Shown here in pieces: positions 49,171-61,326 of a stretch of DNA of 64,000 nucleotides; position 1 is the stretch's first letter, and the number at the start of each line of letters is the position of its first letter. Origin of the DNA: Rotaria socialis (taxonomy: Eukaryota > Rotifera > Eurotatoria > Philodinida > Philodinidae); the NCBI GenBank assembly GCA_905331475.1, contig CAJNYU010001726.1, forward strand, positions 312,637-376,636. The letters are read 5' to 3'. The position numbers and the translations under genes were made by a program. The notes under the pieces were generated by a model. It did not search any database. It had not been told where the DNA came from and worked only from the letters and a program-made list of their open reading frames with translations.

Positions 49171-51359
49171 CTAAATTTCATATAGAATAGAGAAGTGAAC
49201 TTAGTGGTTGATCTTATGAATTGACAAGACAATAATCAAATGTTTATTATTTCTTTATGTTAAAACAATGAATAAAACAAACAAAAAAAAAGAATCATAT
49301 GTAAGTTGTTTTCCATGTTCTTGTTGCTTATGTTTTATTGTCGTTGCAGAACAAGTTTATTTGCTACGCTCACGCATACGACGACGTTTACGTTTCAATC
49401 GACGCATTCGTTTCTTCCGCCACTATATATATATATACACATACAAAAGAAATAAAATTAAGAAATCAGAAAGTGAACAGGCTATATTACCTTTGCTCGC
49501 ATATTCTATTCGAAAGAGAATAGAATGAAAAACAAATATTAATTTATCATTAAAAGAAAATAATATATTTACTTTATTAACAAATCAAAACTTCGCAAGG
49601 TATTAGCAAGACAGATGCAGTCGGAATATAAGTAGTAAGTAGCCGTATGCTATTCTTCCCAAGTCGAAGTCGAATATATGGCTAAAATTTGGATTGGTGA
49701 CTTAAACAACCAGTAATATTTATGATATTTAAAATAATCAATATATGATAGAGAACTTTTGAAATTTATTACTTTAAATAATAAAAATGTATCTGATATA
49801 GTAAAAAAAATATTTCTCTTGGACTATTCAAGAAATAATGAAAAGATCTGTCGTGAGCATTAGATGTCGCATATGTACTGTGAGAAAGCATAGTTGAGAT
49901 ACATGTATATATAGTAGAAGGTTAAAAATAATTTTACTCTTAAATATTTTTGAAAACGTTTTTTAAAAAATTTGAGTATAATATGAACTTCAAAATGATA
50001 TACTCATCATAACGAAATTGACTAAGTATTTATATGAGTCAAATTTGGTACCAAGATAAGTTTTGATTAGGGTGATGCTTAACTTTACTTTAACGGTAAA
50101 ATTTAAAGTTTAAAGCTGTTTAAAGTCGCCTTTAAACGATTCTTTTTAATACTTTCTACGTTACTGACGTATTTAGTCATGCTTGTGAGACTCTCTTCAA
50201 CAGATAAAACGCCAAAAGGAAGCATTTTAAGCGTGACTTTGAACTCTGCACTTTACGGTCAATTTAAAGTTAAGTGACACCCATAGTTTTGATCAATATC
50301 ACTGGCAATTCAGCTGGTAATTCAAACAAATTAGTAAGATATACGATAACTCAGCAAAAGTTAGCTCGTCCACGCCCTAGCGTATTGTGCTGCCTTTGCA
50401 TAATTAAATAATTCTTCTTTTAGATTTAATTCCAAAGATTTGTTTTTCAACAATAACAATACGTAACTTATGAAAATGAAACAAGTCCAAAGTTCTTGAG
50501 GGAAAAATCTAGTTGTTTCCTTCTGTTCAAATTATTTTTTGGATATGTTAACATATTCTTGTAACTGTTTTAAATAACGAAGCTAATTACAACTATTATA
50601 TTCATAAAATCTTTTTTAATCAAATATCAAATTAATATAACAAATAATCTATGTGATGTTTGAAAAACAATAATCAAAAAAACAATTTTAAGTAATACTT
50701 ATTCTTTTTCACTCAAAGAATATAACAAAATTCAAAAACAAAATGCTTCTGTAAATCATTCGTATTCATGCCATTCATCATCGCTGATTTTCTGATTGTT
50801 GGAAATGCTAAAACAAAAGAGCATATTTCTACTGACCAAAACCTAAATAGCGCATCACAAAACATATGTCTACACAACATACAAGTAAATGACATCAAAC
50901 AGGTGAGTCAAAGTAGTTATTTTAATTTCGAACTTCTAAGCGTGTATTCATCCAAACCGTGGGACATGAGATGAGATGAGAAACTGTCATGCGCTGATAT
51001 CAGGACGAGAGAAGACTTTGAGAGTTACTATTACCCGCATTCTTTATGTCTATTAATTATCATTGCTGAGGGTATGAACTATGGACTAAATTTAAAAACA
51101 ATTAGATTAGACATGTGACCAGTTTTTCCATTCTATCGAAAAATCCGCTTAGCTTTAAATAGCTAATATTTGAAACAGCTTATAGTCTCACAAAGTTCTC
51201 ATTTTTTAATCTCGGCAACTCTCATTAGATATAAGCTACGATTAGAGATGGGCAAATAAGAATCCTTGTTTCTACCTAAAATATGTTCGAGTAATACCAG
51301 CCGGTAGAATTCATTCATCTAGTTTTTAAAGTACTATAATTCATTTCTTATTTAAGATG
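49171..51359. other. Intergenic interval containing a MITE
   Basis: The frames at 49268-49528 and 50713-50974 lack motifs. The only defined element is the MITE at 50060-50293. Confidence 0.45.
50060..50293. mobile_element. hAT-like MITE with 8-bp target duplication
   Basis: The 218-bp element (50068-50285) is flanked by direct repeats GTTTTGAT (50060-50067 and 50286-50293; the repeat can be read as 9 bp with a preceding A). Terminal inverted repeats: left TAGGGTGATGCTTAACTTTA, right (reverse complement) begins TATGGGTGTCACTTAACTTT. It has no coding capacity. The interior holds TTAACGGT and TTTAAAG words, and its ends resemble those of the element at 599-723, suggesting related families. Confidence 0.75.
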
Positions 51360-52784
51360 CTAACAAATGATATGTTTCACGTACTCCGATTGCTTTAAAC
51401 CATTACTTGTTGATTCCATATCTTTGTTGATTTGAAAAATTGTACGTTGAATTTTTGATACTTCTTGATTTTTATTCAATTTCTTAATTTCTTTAACTTT
51501 TATATCTGCTATTGATGGATTCATACGATGTACATCAATAAGATGAGTTCTTAAAGATGCTGCTGATAAATAATATGAATTTTGACAATCAATACGTAAT
51601 GGACAAAAGAAACTGCGACGTGGATCAGTAACTTGTAGATCATTGGGAATTAAACGTTTTGTAGTTGGTATTTTGGATTCAACAGCTCTTGCAATAATAT
51701 TAGCAATCGGTGTTAGTAAACCATGATATTGACGCATATGATTACTTAAATCAGTAAAACGTTTTTTCCGGCACAGACGATGAAAATGATGCTTTTGATT
51801 GAGACCATAGGCACCATTGGTCCGCAACGGACAAAAACCAGGAATACGATGAACATGAATGATTGCGTTCTAAAAACTAAAAATAGAAAACATAATTTGA
51901 AACATTTTTTTTACGATGTTATGATCTTCATAATCAATGTTAGTGGTTGTTTTACTACAATTGATAAATAAAAACATAAGATTAGAAATTATTTTCCTAC
52001 TAAAAACTACAATATTTTTCTGATTGATACCTTGCATCGGCATGTTCCATAGCTAAATATTATAGAAGTATATGCTTCAATTCAATTTTAACAATAATTA
52101 TCTACCTTTTCGTTTATGATAATCAGTATCTATGATTAAACTATCAATTTAAAGATAATTCATATAGAAATAAAACTTGGGTGAATAAACAAATACTTAC
52201 TTTTGTAATCTGTCGAAGCCAATAAATAACGATTCATCTTCTAAAATATTTTTGATGAAAATCTCTGTAATATAGATTCATTGAACTTTTACTTTCTGTA
52301 TTCATTGTTGGTGATGCAGCTTCATCAATTGGTTCAACTTTCACAATAGCTAGTAAAATATATAGAATAGCGGTGTTTTCAAAAAGAAAACTCTCTTACT
52401 TAAAGATTCACTTGGTTGTTTATGTTTTTCATTAATGCTGTGCTTTAATTTTTCAATAATGACTCGAAGCTGTTCGATATTATTTGAATTATTTTCCAAT
52501 AAAATGTTAACTTCATTGACTAATTTTTTGTAATCATTTAGTTTTTGTTCATATTCATAACGAATTTTATCTTCATCAATCAATGATGAATATATTGAAT
52601 AAAGACGTTTAACTTCTACTTGAACAATTTCTAATTGTCGTCTATTGTTTTCGAACAGACGATCATGGTCAATCAAATGTTGAAGACAAACCATTTTCAT
52701 GCAGTGATGAGCACAATCAAATAGACGAACAGCTTCTTCATTGCATGATGGATCATCGCATCGACCAAACTCTGGCATAATCAA
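51360..52784 (-). CDS. Zinc-finger and coiled-coil protein of rotifer-type architecture
   Basis: Exons 52784-52400, 52349-52293, 52264-52201, 52052-52031 and 51869-51360 keep frame and give 345 residues. The N-terminal module (about 7-40) has CDDPSC, DCAHHC and CLQHLIDHD, a cysteine/histidine zinc-binding pattern I recall from expanded bdelloid families. A coiled coil (about 45-120) follows, then a linker with VKVEP (possible SUMO site), and C2H2-like units: CRCKNAIIHVHRIPGFC, HFHRLCRKK, HMRQYHG and FCPLRIDC...HLIDVH. It is probably nuclear; target unknown. The intron between exons 2 and 3 would be only 28 nt; skipping exon 2 also keeps frame (326 residues). A possible exon at 52137-52103 breaks frame and was left out. 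Confidence 0.6.
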
Positions 52785-53831
52785 TGTTTGAAATTAATAA
52801 AATTATTGTTCGTTGAAACAAACTGGGGAAAATGTTAGATAAGCGATGAAGAAACAGAAAAAGATAAATGAGCGAATACCCGACAGAACGAATAAAGTAA
52901 ACGAAATGTGTCTGAAACAATCAAGAGAAGAAATATGAAAAAATACTTCGTTTGTTTTTTATTTAAGCGAGAATTTTGATTACTATGATTTAGTCTAAAT
53001 ACTTGATGTAATTAAAAGATTTCTTGCATTCTTATACACATATCTATGAATCGAATTCATTTTTAATTATAAATCTTTTTTTTTTCCATCAAATTTGATT
53101 ACAATGAAATGAGCAATAGGTGGAATGTGTGTTATTCATCAAATTGGAAGTCAAATATATGTAATATTATCTTATGGATTATATAAAATAATGTAAAACA
53201 AGATATACAGCTCACGAGTGAATTTTGAAATGAGATCAGTATTCGTATCCATAGATTTTTTCGTTTTATTAACACAACTTTCAATAAAAAAATTTTAATT
53301 ATTCATAAAAACAAATTTCGAACACGCATGAATAAAAGACATACCAAAATGTCCAGCTCTAACGACTGTTGAATTAGTATAATAGTAGTTTCGTTTTGCT
53401 GTTCATGCGCTTGAATTTGTGTAGAATGTATAAATACTATAGACAACTCATTTTCTGTATTACATGCCATGCTTATCATATTTGGCAAATCTCTAAAGGT
53501 CAACTGTGTTTCAATCTCAAATGGAAACAAAAACAGATATTCAACTTAAGACTGCTCAAGAGTGAGTGTATGTCTGTGCATCATCAGTATCATTGAAATC
53601 AAACCAAAAAAAAACATAATAAATCAAAAAAATAAGAATATAAGATTCAGATCTCTATCATAGACCAGAAGAGATATTATCATTTTATTTTAGAGTATTC
53701 AAATACAAAAAGATCATAATCTACTAAAAAATTTCGTTTTATAAAACAAACAAAGTTTATAAAAGTGTGCTAATCATATCAAATATAGTGATCTTTTCTC
53801 AACAGAAAGGAAATCATAATCTGACCTAACT
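52785..53831. other. Intergenic interval
   Basis: Separates the zinc-finger gene start from the stop of the coiled-coil gene, both on minus. Frames at 53303-53596 overlap on opposite strands with no motif. No gene is called. Confidence 0.4.
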
Positions 53832-56800
53832 TTATTTAATATCTGTAATGGTTGTTCGTTCCTTTTTTGAGTGTCGACCTTTATTTCGTTCTTGTACTTT
53901 AAAATCTCGCTCTGGAATCATCTCTTCTTCATGTTTAATGACCACTTCACGTCCATGTGTCAATAAACTTTTCATATCGTTTAACACTTGATTAATTTGT
54001 TTAGTTATGCCTAATGATTGAAGATTTGATTGTTGTTGATTTTCGCTTTCTCTTGGTGTTGGTGTTGATGTTGCTCGACGACTCACTCGATTGTCTGTTG
54101 TTTCATCGTCCTAAGAAGAGCAAAGAAATTCGTTTGTTGATCAAATTAGAATAAATCTTTCTCTGTAAATTTTACTTCATTTTCATTTACTGGAACAAAG
54201 CGAATAACTTCTTGCGAATGACTCTTCGAAATTCGACGTACTTCGTCATCAACTGTTTCTTTATCCTAGAAAATAAACAAATTCATAAGAATACAAATAG
54301 CGCTAGAAATGAAATTTTACTTTATTTGATTTATTATATTGACGTTGTAATGCATTACTATTAAATTGTATTTGACTAATAGTTTGTTTATCATGTCCAT
54401 CACGAATAACTATTTGTTTCAGTGTATCATTTTCCGTTTGAAACACTTTTCAACACAAAAGGATTTATTTATTAAAACTTTATAAATAAAATTATGTTTT
54501 ATTTACATTGTCGTTCATGTTTTATTTGATCACTTTGTATTTGTTTTTCTTTTAATGATATCTCAAATAATTGTTTCATAGATTGTAATTCTTGTTCGTA
54601 GCGTTTTATTGCTTCACGTTTTGTTTGTAACTCCTTTCGTAAAAAAAAGAAGCAAAAAGCAAATGTTTTATAAGAAATTATTTTTGAAAATTTTCTTTTA
54701 CATTAGCTAAAACTTGACTTTCAGTTTTTATTGTTTCATATTTTATTTGTAAATCTCTTGAATGTTGTTTATTTAAATTATATTCATGTTCTAATTGATT
54801 ATTTGTATTCGTTATTTGAAGTAATTTCGAACGAGAATTTTGCATTTCAATTTTGATGTTTTGATTTTCATTTAAAAGTTGTTCATTAAATTCTTTCAAT
54901 TGTTCTTCAATGGTTTTATGATTAGCTACTTCTGTACTATGTTGTTTTATAATGCCAGTTAACATATTTGTTTGAAGTAACAATGCTTGATATTTATTAC
55001 TTATATCACTGTGAGCAGTTTCATATTGTTTGTTTTGATTTATAGCATAACGAATACGATCAGATAAATTACTTCCTTCTAAAATATGTGCATGATCTAA
55101 ATCTTCATTGATTAAATCGAGTTGCTTTTTAAAACTTTCAAAATGAGAAACTTTCGATGAGACAATAGTCGACATATCATCCAACGTTAACTAAATGTAA
55201 AAGAGAAGAATTCAAAAGAATAATTTTGTTTTCCTTACGTCTGATGAATTATTTTCAGGTGCAACTAATTGAAACCATCGTTGTAATTCAGATCCGAAAC
55301 GTTCACATTCATTTAATTTCGGTAGTGTTGCTGCTAATTTTTGAGATAATTCTGTACATTCATGCGCTTTACTGGTTACTGTTTGTTGTAAATGTTGAAT
55401 TTGACGCTAGAGAACGGAGCGTTAGTTTTTCAAGAAAATAAAATATTTGAATGATTACTTGTAAATTTGATACTTGTGTAAGAAGGTCATGATTTTCTTT
55501 ATTCTTAATTTGATTATTAAGCTCAACTTGTTTATTACGTGCTTGTAATGTATCGAAACTTTGCTGAAAATGTTCAATCTAAACACAGCAAAGAATATAC
55601 AATAGATATAACATCAGTTGAAAGTCTCTTTCTTTCTCATGAAAAAGTAGGAAAAAAACGTTGTTCAAAGAAGATTTCCATCGATTAATTCGAGTAGAAA
55701 TTTTCTATCGAAATTCTTTTTTTATCCAAAAACTACTTTCGTGTAATCCATTCAATGGAAAGTTTTATTTTAGTTCCTATAATGCAACAGTAAAATTTGT
55801 TATTAGCTAAAGTCAAACGTATTCAATATTTATGATAGAATAAGAACTGTTCGTACAAATCGATAAAGAAAATAAAGTTACGGATTTGACGTGAAAACTT
55901 AGTGATTGTTTTTTGTATGATGACAACAAGAGAAATTGAAAGGTTTCACTGCTTTATATTTCTGACAGAAATCTGTAGATTAAACTAGATGTCAAAATAC
56001 AAGTTATCGAATAATTTCTATATGCATGCGTTGCATTGGTGCATACTACACAATACAATGTTCTTTAAATAAGCTCTCAAATGCAAGAAACATGTGAATT
56101 GATTCAGTAGCTAAACAAATATATCCATTCTGCATGAACATACGGTTCTCTTTGCACATATATTTATTAAGAGGTATGCTATCACTATTCAACTATCTAT
56201 TTAAATCATAAATGAGGTTCATACCATGCAGAATACTAAAAGTTATTAGGATGATCGAAGAACTATTAAAACAATCGTACAGATAAAAACTAGCAACTTT
56301 AAGAAATCTTTTTAAAAATGAGTCAGAACTTTTAATCAATATGGTTTGATAATACAGAGAAGCGATGATACTGTAACAAAACAAAAAGGAACGAATAACA
56401 TCTCTACCAAAACAATTTGAAACTTTCATGAATCGACATGTGTACTGCAATATCAGAGCATGCCAATGGAAGTTTCTTAAAAATTCTTTCAAACGTATGT
56501 CTTTTCAAATTTTAACGTTCGACTGGCGACTGATTGTGCATCGTTAGATACGAAATAATGAAGAAAAAAAAAGAAATTGCAAGTGCATCACTAGCTACGA
56601 GATGTTTGAAATGCCTTGAGCTCATTCAAATTTCATTCTTCATACATATTAAAAATCAATGTTTATAACGTAAATAAATATCTCAATTTACTTTAAGATG
56701 AAGTGCATGTTGACGTGCAGCCTGTTCAGTTTCGTTTTTAGCCAATCGGTCGTTCAATTCATTAATTAATTCATCTTTTACTCTAAGTTTCTTTTCGTAT

Positions 56801-57743
56801 GCGTCTCTAAAAATGAAATTTTACTTTAAATTATCAAAGAAAAAGAGAAGAATAATTTACCTCAGTGCTAATATCTCAACTTTATAATTATCTAATGAAC
56901 TTCCAATCTTTAATGATTCTTCACGTTGCTTAGCTAAACGTTTTTCATAAGTTTGTCGGAGAGAAATCGTACTGTAGAAAGAAACGGTGTTTTTAGCTAA
57001 ATAGACAACATATTAAAATAATTACTTTTTTTCGAAAGCTTCAGTTAAATGTGAAACAACATTCTTATTTTCATTTAGAATATGTTCTTGTTGTTCATTC
57101 AGCTAAAATAATTCGATGAAAAATTCATGTCAAAATACTCGAAGCGCAAAAATCATAAATCTTACATCATGTATTCTTCGTTTAGCATGATTTATTTCAC
57201 CCTCATAATCACGTAAACATTGTGTAATTCCCAGAGAAAGACGTGTATACAAATCCGATGCTATACTTTTATCATCAGGAGGCAAATATGATTTTTCTTT
57301 AACATCAAAAAAATGTAAGAGTTTTCTAATAATATTAAATTGTAAAATAATTACGAACCTCGTTTTTTTTCTTCTTTTTGGATTAATTGCTTAAGTGATT
57401 CAACAAATAAAGTTAATGATGGTATTGATGACATGATTTCAAGTTCCATTTTTGGCGACTTTTTTTGCACAACACTTTTCATTGTTGATGGTAGCGCAAG
57501 AGCGTTTGACAGTTCTGGTAATGTTTGTGCTTGTTGACCAATGAAAAGAAATCGATTCATATAGCTTTCACTTAACCTTCGCATTTTTCGTTCATTTTCA
57601 CGCATTAAATTTGCGATGTTTGTTGATTGATCACTATCAGCACTTATCGATGATGTTGACGTCGAATCCCCATCGTCATCGTCATCATTCGAATCTATCA
57701 TAGTTTTCATTTGTACCAATTGTTGATCTTGTTGTTTCTCCAT
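53832..57743 (-). CDS. Long coiled-coil protein, unrecognised family
   Basis: Twelve exons (57743-57355, 57325-57166, 57102-57026, 56971-56861, 56806-56692, 55578-55459, 55406-55239, 55190-54702, 54633-54507, 54445-54321, 54265-54176, 54110-53832) keep phase and give 749 residues. Residues 1-60 are Gln/Asp/Ser-rich; about 60-130 form a compact segment (NLMRENERKMRRLSESYMNR, then LPELSNALALPST). From about 180 to 620 nearly continuous heptads rich in Lys, Glu, Gln and Asn form a long coiled coil. The C-terminal 150 residues are polar with a basic NKGRHSKKER tail. It has no membrane segment or enzyme motif. A structural role at centrosome, cilium or Golgi would be typical of such proteins but is not shown. 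Intron 5 (55579-56691) is 1113 nt, far above the others. Confidence 0.78.
55579..56691. other. Oversized intron of the coiled-coil gene
   Basis: 1113 nt compared with 23-80 nt for most introns of this gene. It includes a 99-codon minus-strand frame at 56193-56492 without a recognisable domain. No terminal repeats of a transposon were found. Confidence 0.5.
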
Positions 57744-57981
57744 TTTTTTTTAAATTTATTTATACAAACAATTGAACTAGTCGAAGTAGAACACATTAGC
57801 TGCCATTATCAAAAATTGAAACTATAGTAATAGGGAGACTTTTTCTTCCTTCAAAAAGTAAAAAATGATGCAACTGGTTTCAACCAACAACCAATCAAAT
57901 TACGACTAAATTCCGGTTGGTGAATGAGTGCATTTATTGCTAAAACAATTCACAGTTACTGCATAGCGTTTGCTCGTCAAA
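57744..57981. promoter_or_regulatory. Likely bidirectional promoter
   Basis: The 238 bp between the divergent start codons of the coiled-coil gene and HCCS must carry both promoters. No specific motif was identified. Confidence 0.5.
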
Positions 57982-58973
57982 ATGGGTGTTCAAACATCAT
58001 CAGTGACTTCTAATCAAGGAGTGAATGATACTATGAAACCACCAAATGATGCTAAACATGCAACAGTTAATAGTTCAATAGATCAGTGTCCTCATTTTCA
58101 AAAGCAATCAACTCAAGAAACAACTTATCCAAGTGAATGTCCTATGTCAGGTTCAGCAGGAGCAGCAGGAAATAATGATGTCAATCCATTAAATATGATG
58201 CCAGCACCCAATCAAATGCCGGCACCTGATCAACCATTTCTATTGTCAACAGAACGTGTTACTTCAAATATACCCAAAGTATCGGAGAAACAGGAAAATT
58301 GGGTAAGATTATTTTTGTTATTATATTGTAAACTGTTTTAGAGCAAAAAAACAATTTCATTTAGGTCTATCCATCTCCCCAAATGTTTTGGAATGCAATG
58401 TTACGTAAAGGTTGGCGTTGGCAAGAGGATGCTTTAAAGCCTGCTGATATGGAAAATATTGTTCGAATGCATAACATTAATAATGAACTTGCTTGGTTTG
58501 AAGTATTGAAATGGGAAGCATTACATGCCAATGAATGTATGAGTCCTCGTTTAGCATCATTTGGTGGAAAAGCTAAAGATTATTCACCTCGTGCACGTAT
58601 TAGAAATTGGTTAGGTTATCAACTTCCGTTTGATCGTCACGATTGGATTGTTGATCGATGTGGCCAACGGGTGCGGTGTAAGATTTAGATTTTCAAAACT
58701 TCAAAAACAAATTATTGTTATTTTTACTCATATGTAGATATTATCGATTATTATGATTCAGAAAAAGTTGATCATGATACATTAACATTTACAATCTTAG
58801 ATGTTCGACCTGCATTTGATTCATTTGGTGCTGCTTGGGATCGTACACGTGCTGCATGGTGGCGTTGGACTGTACGAGATAATTACGATTCAAATGAAGC
58901 GCATACCCGTGATGAATTGATCAAAACAGCTAAACGTGAACTTGATGATAAAAAAGAATCAATAAGATCTTAA
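57982..58973 (+). CDS. HCCS: Holocytochrome c-type synthase (cytochrome c heme lyase)
   Basis: Exons 57982-58302, 58365-58677 and 58738-58973 (phases 0 and 1) give 289 residues, within the family range. It attaches heme covalently to apocytochrome c in the mitochondrial intermembrane space. Visible features: two N-terminal Cys-Pro heme-regulatory-type motifs (C36-P37 and C53-P54), then [31 protein letters not shown] in which H143 corresponds to the heme-ligand histidine of human [30 protein letters not shown] and YIIDYYD. The C-terminal [15 protein letters not shown] segment completes the domain. The exon 2 donor (GTAAGA at 58678) is set by recovering VRYIIDYYD. The ATG at 57982 is the first in frame. 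Confidence 0.95.
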
Positions 58974-59015
58974 TAAATAATTATTATTTAGGTTGATTAT
59001 TCTCCTTCAGTTACA

Positions 59016-59048
59016 TGTGTGTGTGTGTCTGTGTGTGTGTGTGTGTGT
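59016..59048. repeat. (TG)n microsatellite
   Basis: Near-pure TG repeat with one TC interruption, in the 3' flank of HCCS. Confidence 0.95.
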
Positions 59049-59180
59049 TCATGTGAGTGCGTTTTTCAGTTGGATAGTTATCTTAATGAAGAAATCCACA
59101 TCAGAGAGAAAACAAACCCTTCCGTCTTTTTGACCATTTTTTTCGACTGTTATTTTTAGATTAAATATATATATATATAT

Positions 59181-59930
59181 ATGTCGAAGCGACAGGTGGT
59201 GAATTCATATTTATTTATTTACTTTTAATGAAAATATGACCAAAGATTTTAATGAATTTAGAAAAATGACAATGAACAACGCTTTATTGAAAAATGTATG
59301 AGACGATTGGAAAAAAATCAACAAAAACCAGCCGACATGAATGACAGGTTTTCATATTAAAACAGCAGAAAATATCATATAGAACGAATTATTTGTAATA
59401 GGCCTAATGAATGGTATGATTTTTATTCACGCACGGATGAAGTACTTGTACCTTCAAAATGGGTCCGTCGTTTAGATGAAGCCAATGCAGTAAATCATCA
59501 TTTACAAGTAACTATTTTAAACAGAAAAGAATTTGTTACTTTGTTTTCAAACAATAATTGGTTCTTTGTTTTAGTATCTACGAGAAAAAATTGAAGAAGA
59601 TATTCCAAGGTATAATTATGTTTTTGGTTTTTGGTGAAAAATAAACTATTGTATTTATTAGAGAAACTACGAAAGTTGACCGTGAAGCCTTGTATTATTC
59701 ATCTGCTTTGCATAAAATCCGACAAAATGAATTTTATAAACGTCTCAATGATCATCAGATGAGATGGGTATGAAGCAATATTTTTAAATTCTTCTTTTGT
59801 TTATATTAAGTTTCACTTTCAGCATCCTGTCATATTGATTAGCGAAGTCGTATCATCATTGCCAAAACCTACAACCGATCCAATTGAGATTGAAAAACAA
59901 TTGTATATGTCTTTATTAAATAAAAAATAA
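59181..59930 (+). CDS. Small uncharacterised protein with an apparent 21-nt intron
   Basis: Exons 59181-59195, 59262-59347, 59369-59507, 59575-59609, 59662-59767 and 59823-59930 give 162 residues with all phases correct. I do not recognise the family. It is basic and helical: ERFIEKC-like start, then NEWYDFYSRTDEVLVPSKW, REKIEEDIP, and SALHKIRQNEFYKRLNDHQM, ending in a Pro-rich KPTTDPIEIEK tail; there is no signal or membrane segment. The second intron would be 59348-59368, only 21 nt (or 18 nt with the upstream AG at 59365). Read without splicing, the same stretch has an in-frame TAA at 59357-59359. The short first exon (five codons) is the least certain part. Confidence 0.58.
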
Positions 59931-60043
59931 TTAATTATTTTGTTTTTCGATGTTTCTTTTTTAACTGTCTGTATTTTTAATTTTTGTAGATATTCTCAAA
60001 AAAAATACATATATATATATATATATTTCTAAAATCGATTGTC

Positions 60044-60291
60044 ATGCTTCGTCGGCCTTTAACAAGTAAGATTTATTGATAATGATATATGAAATCAAAT
60101 GTTTTATCCTTGAAGAAATCGATATAAAAGTTGATGAAATCGAAGATCTTAATGCAGCAATACAAGAACGTAAAAATCAAAAACCTGGAATGACAAATCG
60201 TGATCAAGTCGGAGCACCTTTGATTCCGCCAACGTCTCAATCGACATTTTCTTTTCTTGATGGAATTGGAAATGTTGTTACACCGAGATAA
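60044..60291 (+). CDS. CDC26: Anaphase-promoting complex subunit CDC26
   Basis: Exons 60044-60065 and 60116-60291 (phase 1, 50-nt intron) give 65 residues. The start MLRRPLT joined to KIDIKVDEIEDLN matches the conserved N-terminal CDC26 motif (MLRRKPTxxxLxxxDIEE), which inserts into the APC6/CDC16 TPR groove and whose acetylated Met is buried. A Lys/Arg-rich helix and a disordered tail follow. CDC26/APC12 stabilises the APC/C ubiquitin ligase that drives mitotic exit. The tail is shorter than in vertebrates (about 85 residues). It starts 113 bp after the preceding small gene. Confidence 0.85.
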
Positions 60292-60795
60292 ATTACTTGC
60301 ATACGTCATTCATATTTGTATATTCGATTGAAAATAAACGATTACTTTACCATCACAATCTAAAATGTTGTTAACTATTTTCTTCTATGATTTGTTAATA
60401 AAATGAAAACAAACTTATCCATTGTATTATTGAATTATGTTGCATGTGTCAATAGATGGCCAGGCTATTATTTTGGTGGCACCCACACTCCGTTCAAATA
60501 AGATATTTCTTCAATTTCATTCTTTTTTCCTTCTCATCGAACTCTCTTTCCGGAATACTTATCAAAGCTTTGGATTTTCATTACTGTACAGTACGATATT
60601 TATTTATGGTATAAAAAGTAATAAAAGTATTAGTTCAAGACAATTGCTAAAACAGAAACTATTCTAAATAATAGTACGAGAAGAAAGTCCGTTTTCTTTT
60701 CAGGAAAAAATATTCGATGAAGTATTGCGTTCAATAACATAGATTTCATATGGAATCATCGATTTATTCTAAACCTATTTGAATCGAAACAAAGT
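60292..60795. other. Convergent intergenic interval
   Basis: Between CDC26 and a possible small minus-strand gene. The 76-codon frame at 60437-60667 has no motif. Likely 3' UTR. Confidence 0.4.
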
Positions 60796-61017
60796 TCATT
60801 TATTTCTTGTTGAAATAATTTTTTTTTGATAATTTCTACTATAACCATCAATATATTGACATATAGGACAACGAAAGCAAGAGCAAAGATATCTATTTAG
60901 TTTATCAAAAAATGCAAAAAGATTAATATAGAAATACGCAATAGCCAACCCGAGAACAATATCACTACAAGATGTAATCAAAATACCAACAAAGAATGGT
61001 GAAACAGTAGTAGTCAT
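60796..61017 (-). CDS. Possible small membrane protein
   Basis: 73 residues from ATG at 61017. A hydrophobic stretch (VGILITSCSDIVLGLAIAYF) and a short Cys-rich CSCFRCPIC motif suggest a small membrane-anchored protein. An acceptor-like TTGTAG lies just upstream (about 61041), so a 5' exon may exist. I do not recognise it, and chance remains possible. Confidence 0.35.
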   Translation of the reverse strand: MTTTVSPFFVGILITSCSDIVLGLAIAYFYINLFAFFDKLNRYLCSCFRCPICQYIDGYSRNYQKKIISTRNK

Positions 61018-61326
61018 TTTGGATAAGAAGTGAATTTTCCTACAAGATAAAATAAGTTTTATTAGTGACATTTTATTTCTAATATTTTCACAATATTAAA
61101 AAAATGGATATAAAATATGAAGCTTCACGAGAAGTCATATGTACATCTCCCTAATTGGATACATATCCCAATAACAGAATAATCACATCAATTAAGCAAC
61201 GATATTGATGAGGAATACATCGAATGAATAATTGATGCGCATCCGTCCCAGAATAATAACAATTAAAATAATCAAGGAACAGTATAAAAACAGTAGTCGT
61301 CATCAGAACGAATCATACATTCAAAG

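Noticed and set aside
51240..51265. TAGAGATGGGCAAAT, reminiscent of a hAT transposon end
   Set aside because: No matching inverted end or target duplication found nearby.
52103..52137. Possible exon between zinc-finger gene exons 3 and 4 (minus)
   Set aside because: Its length shifts the frame of the following exons, whereas omitting it restores a continuous zinc-finger frame.
56193..56492. 99-codon minus-strand frame inside the large intron of the coiled-coil gene
   Set aside because: No coiled-coil character, no domain and no phase-compatible splice sites seen; treated as intronic.
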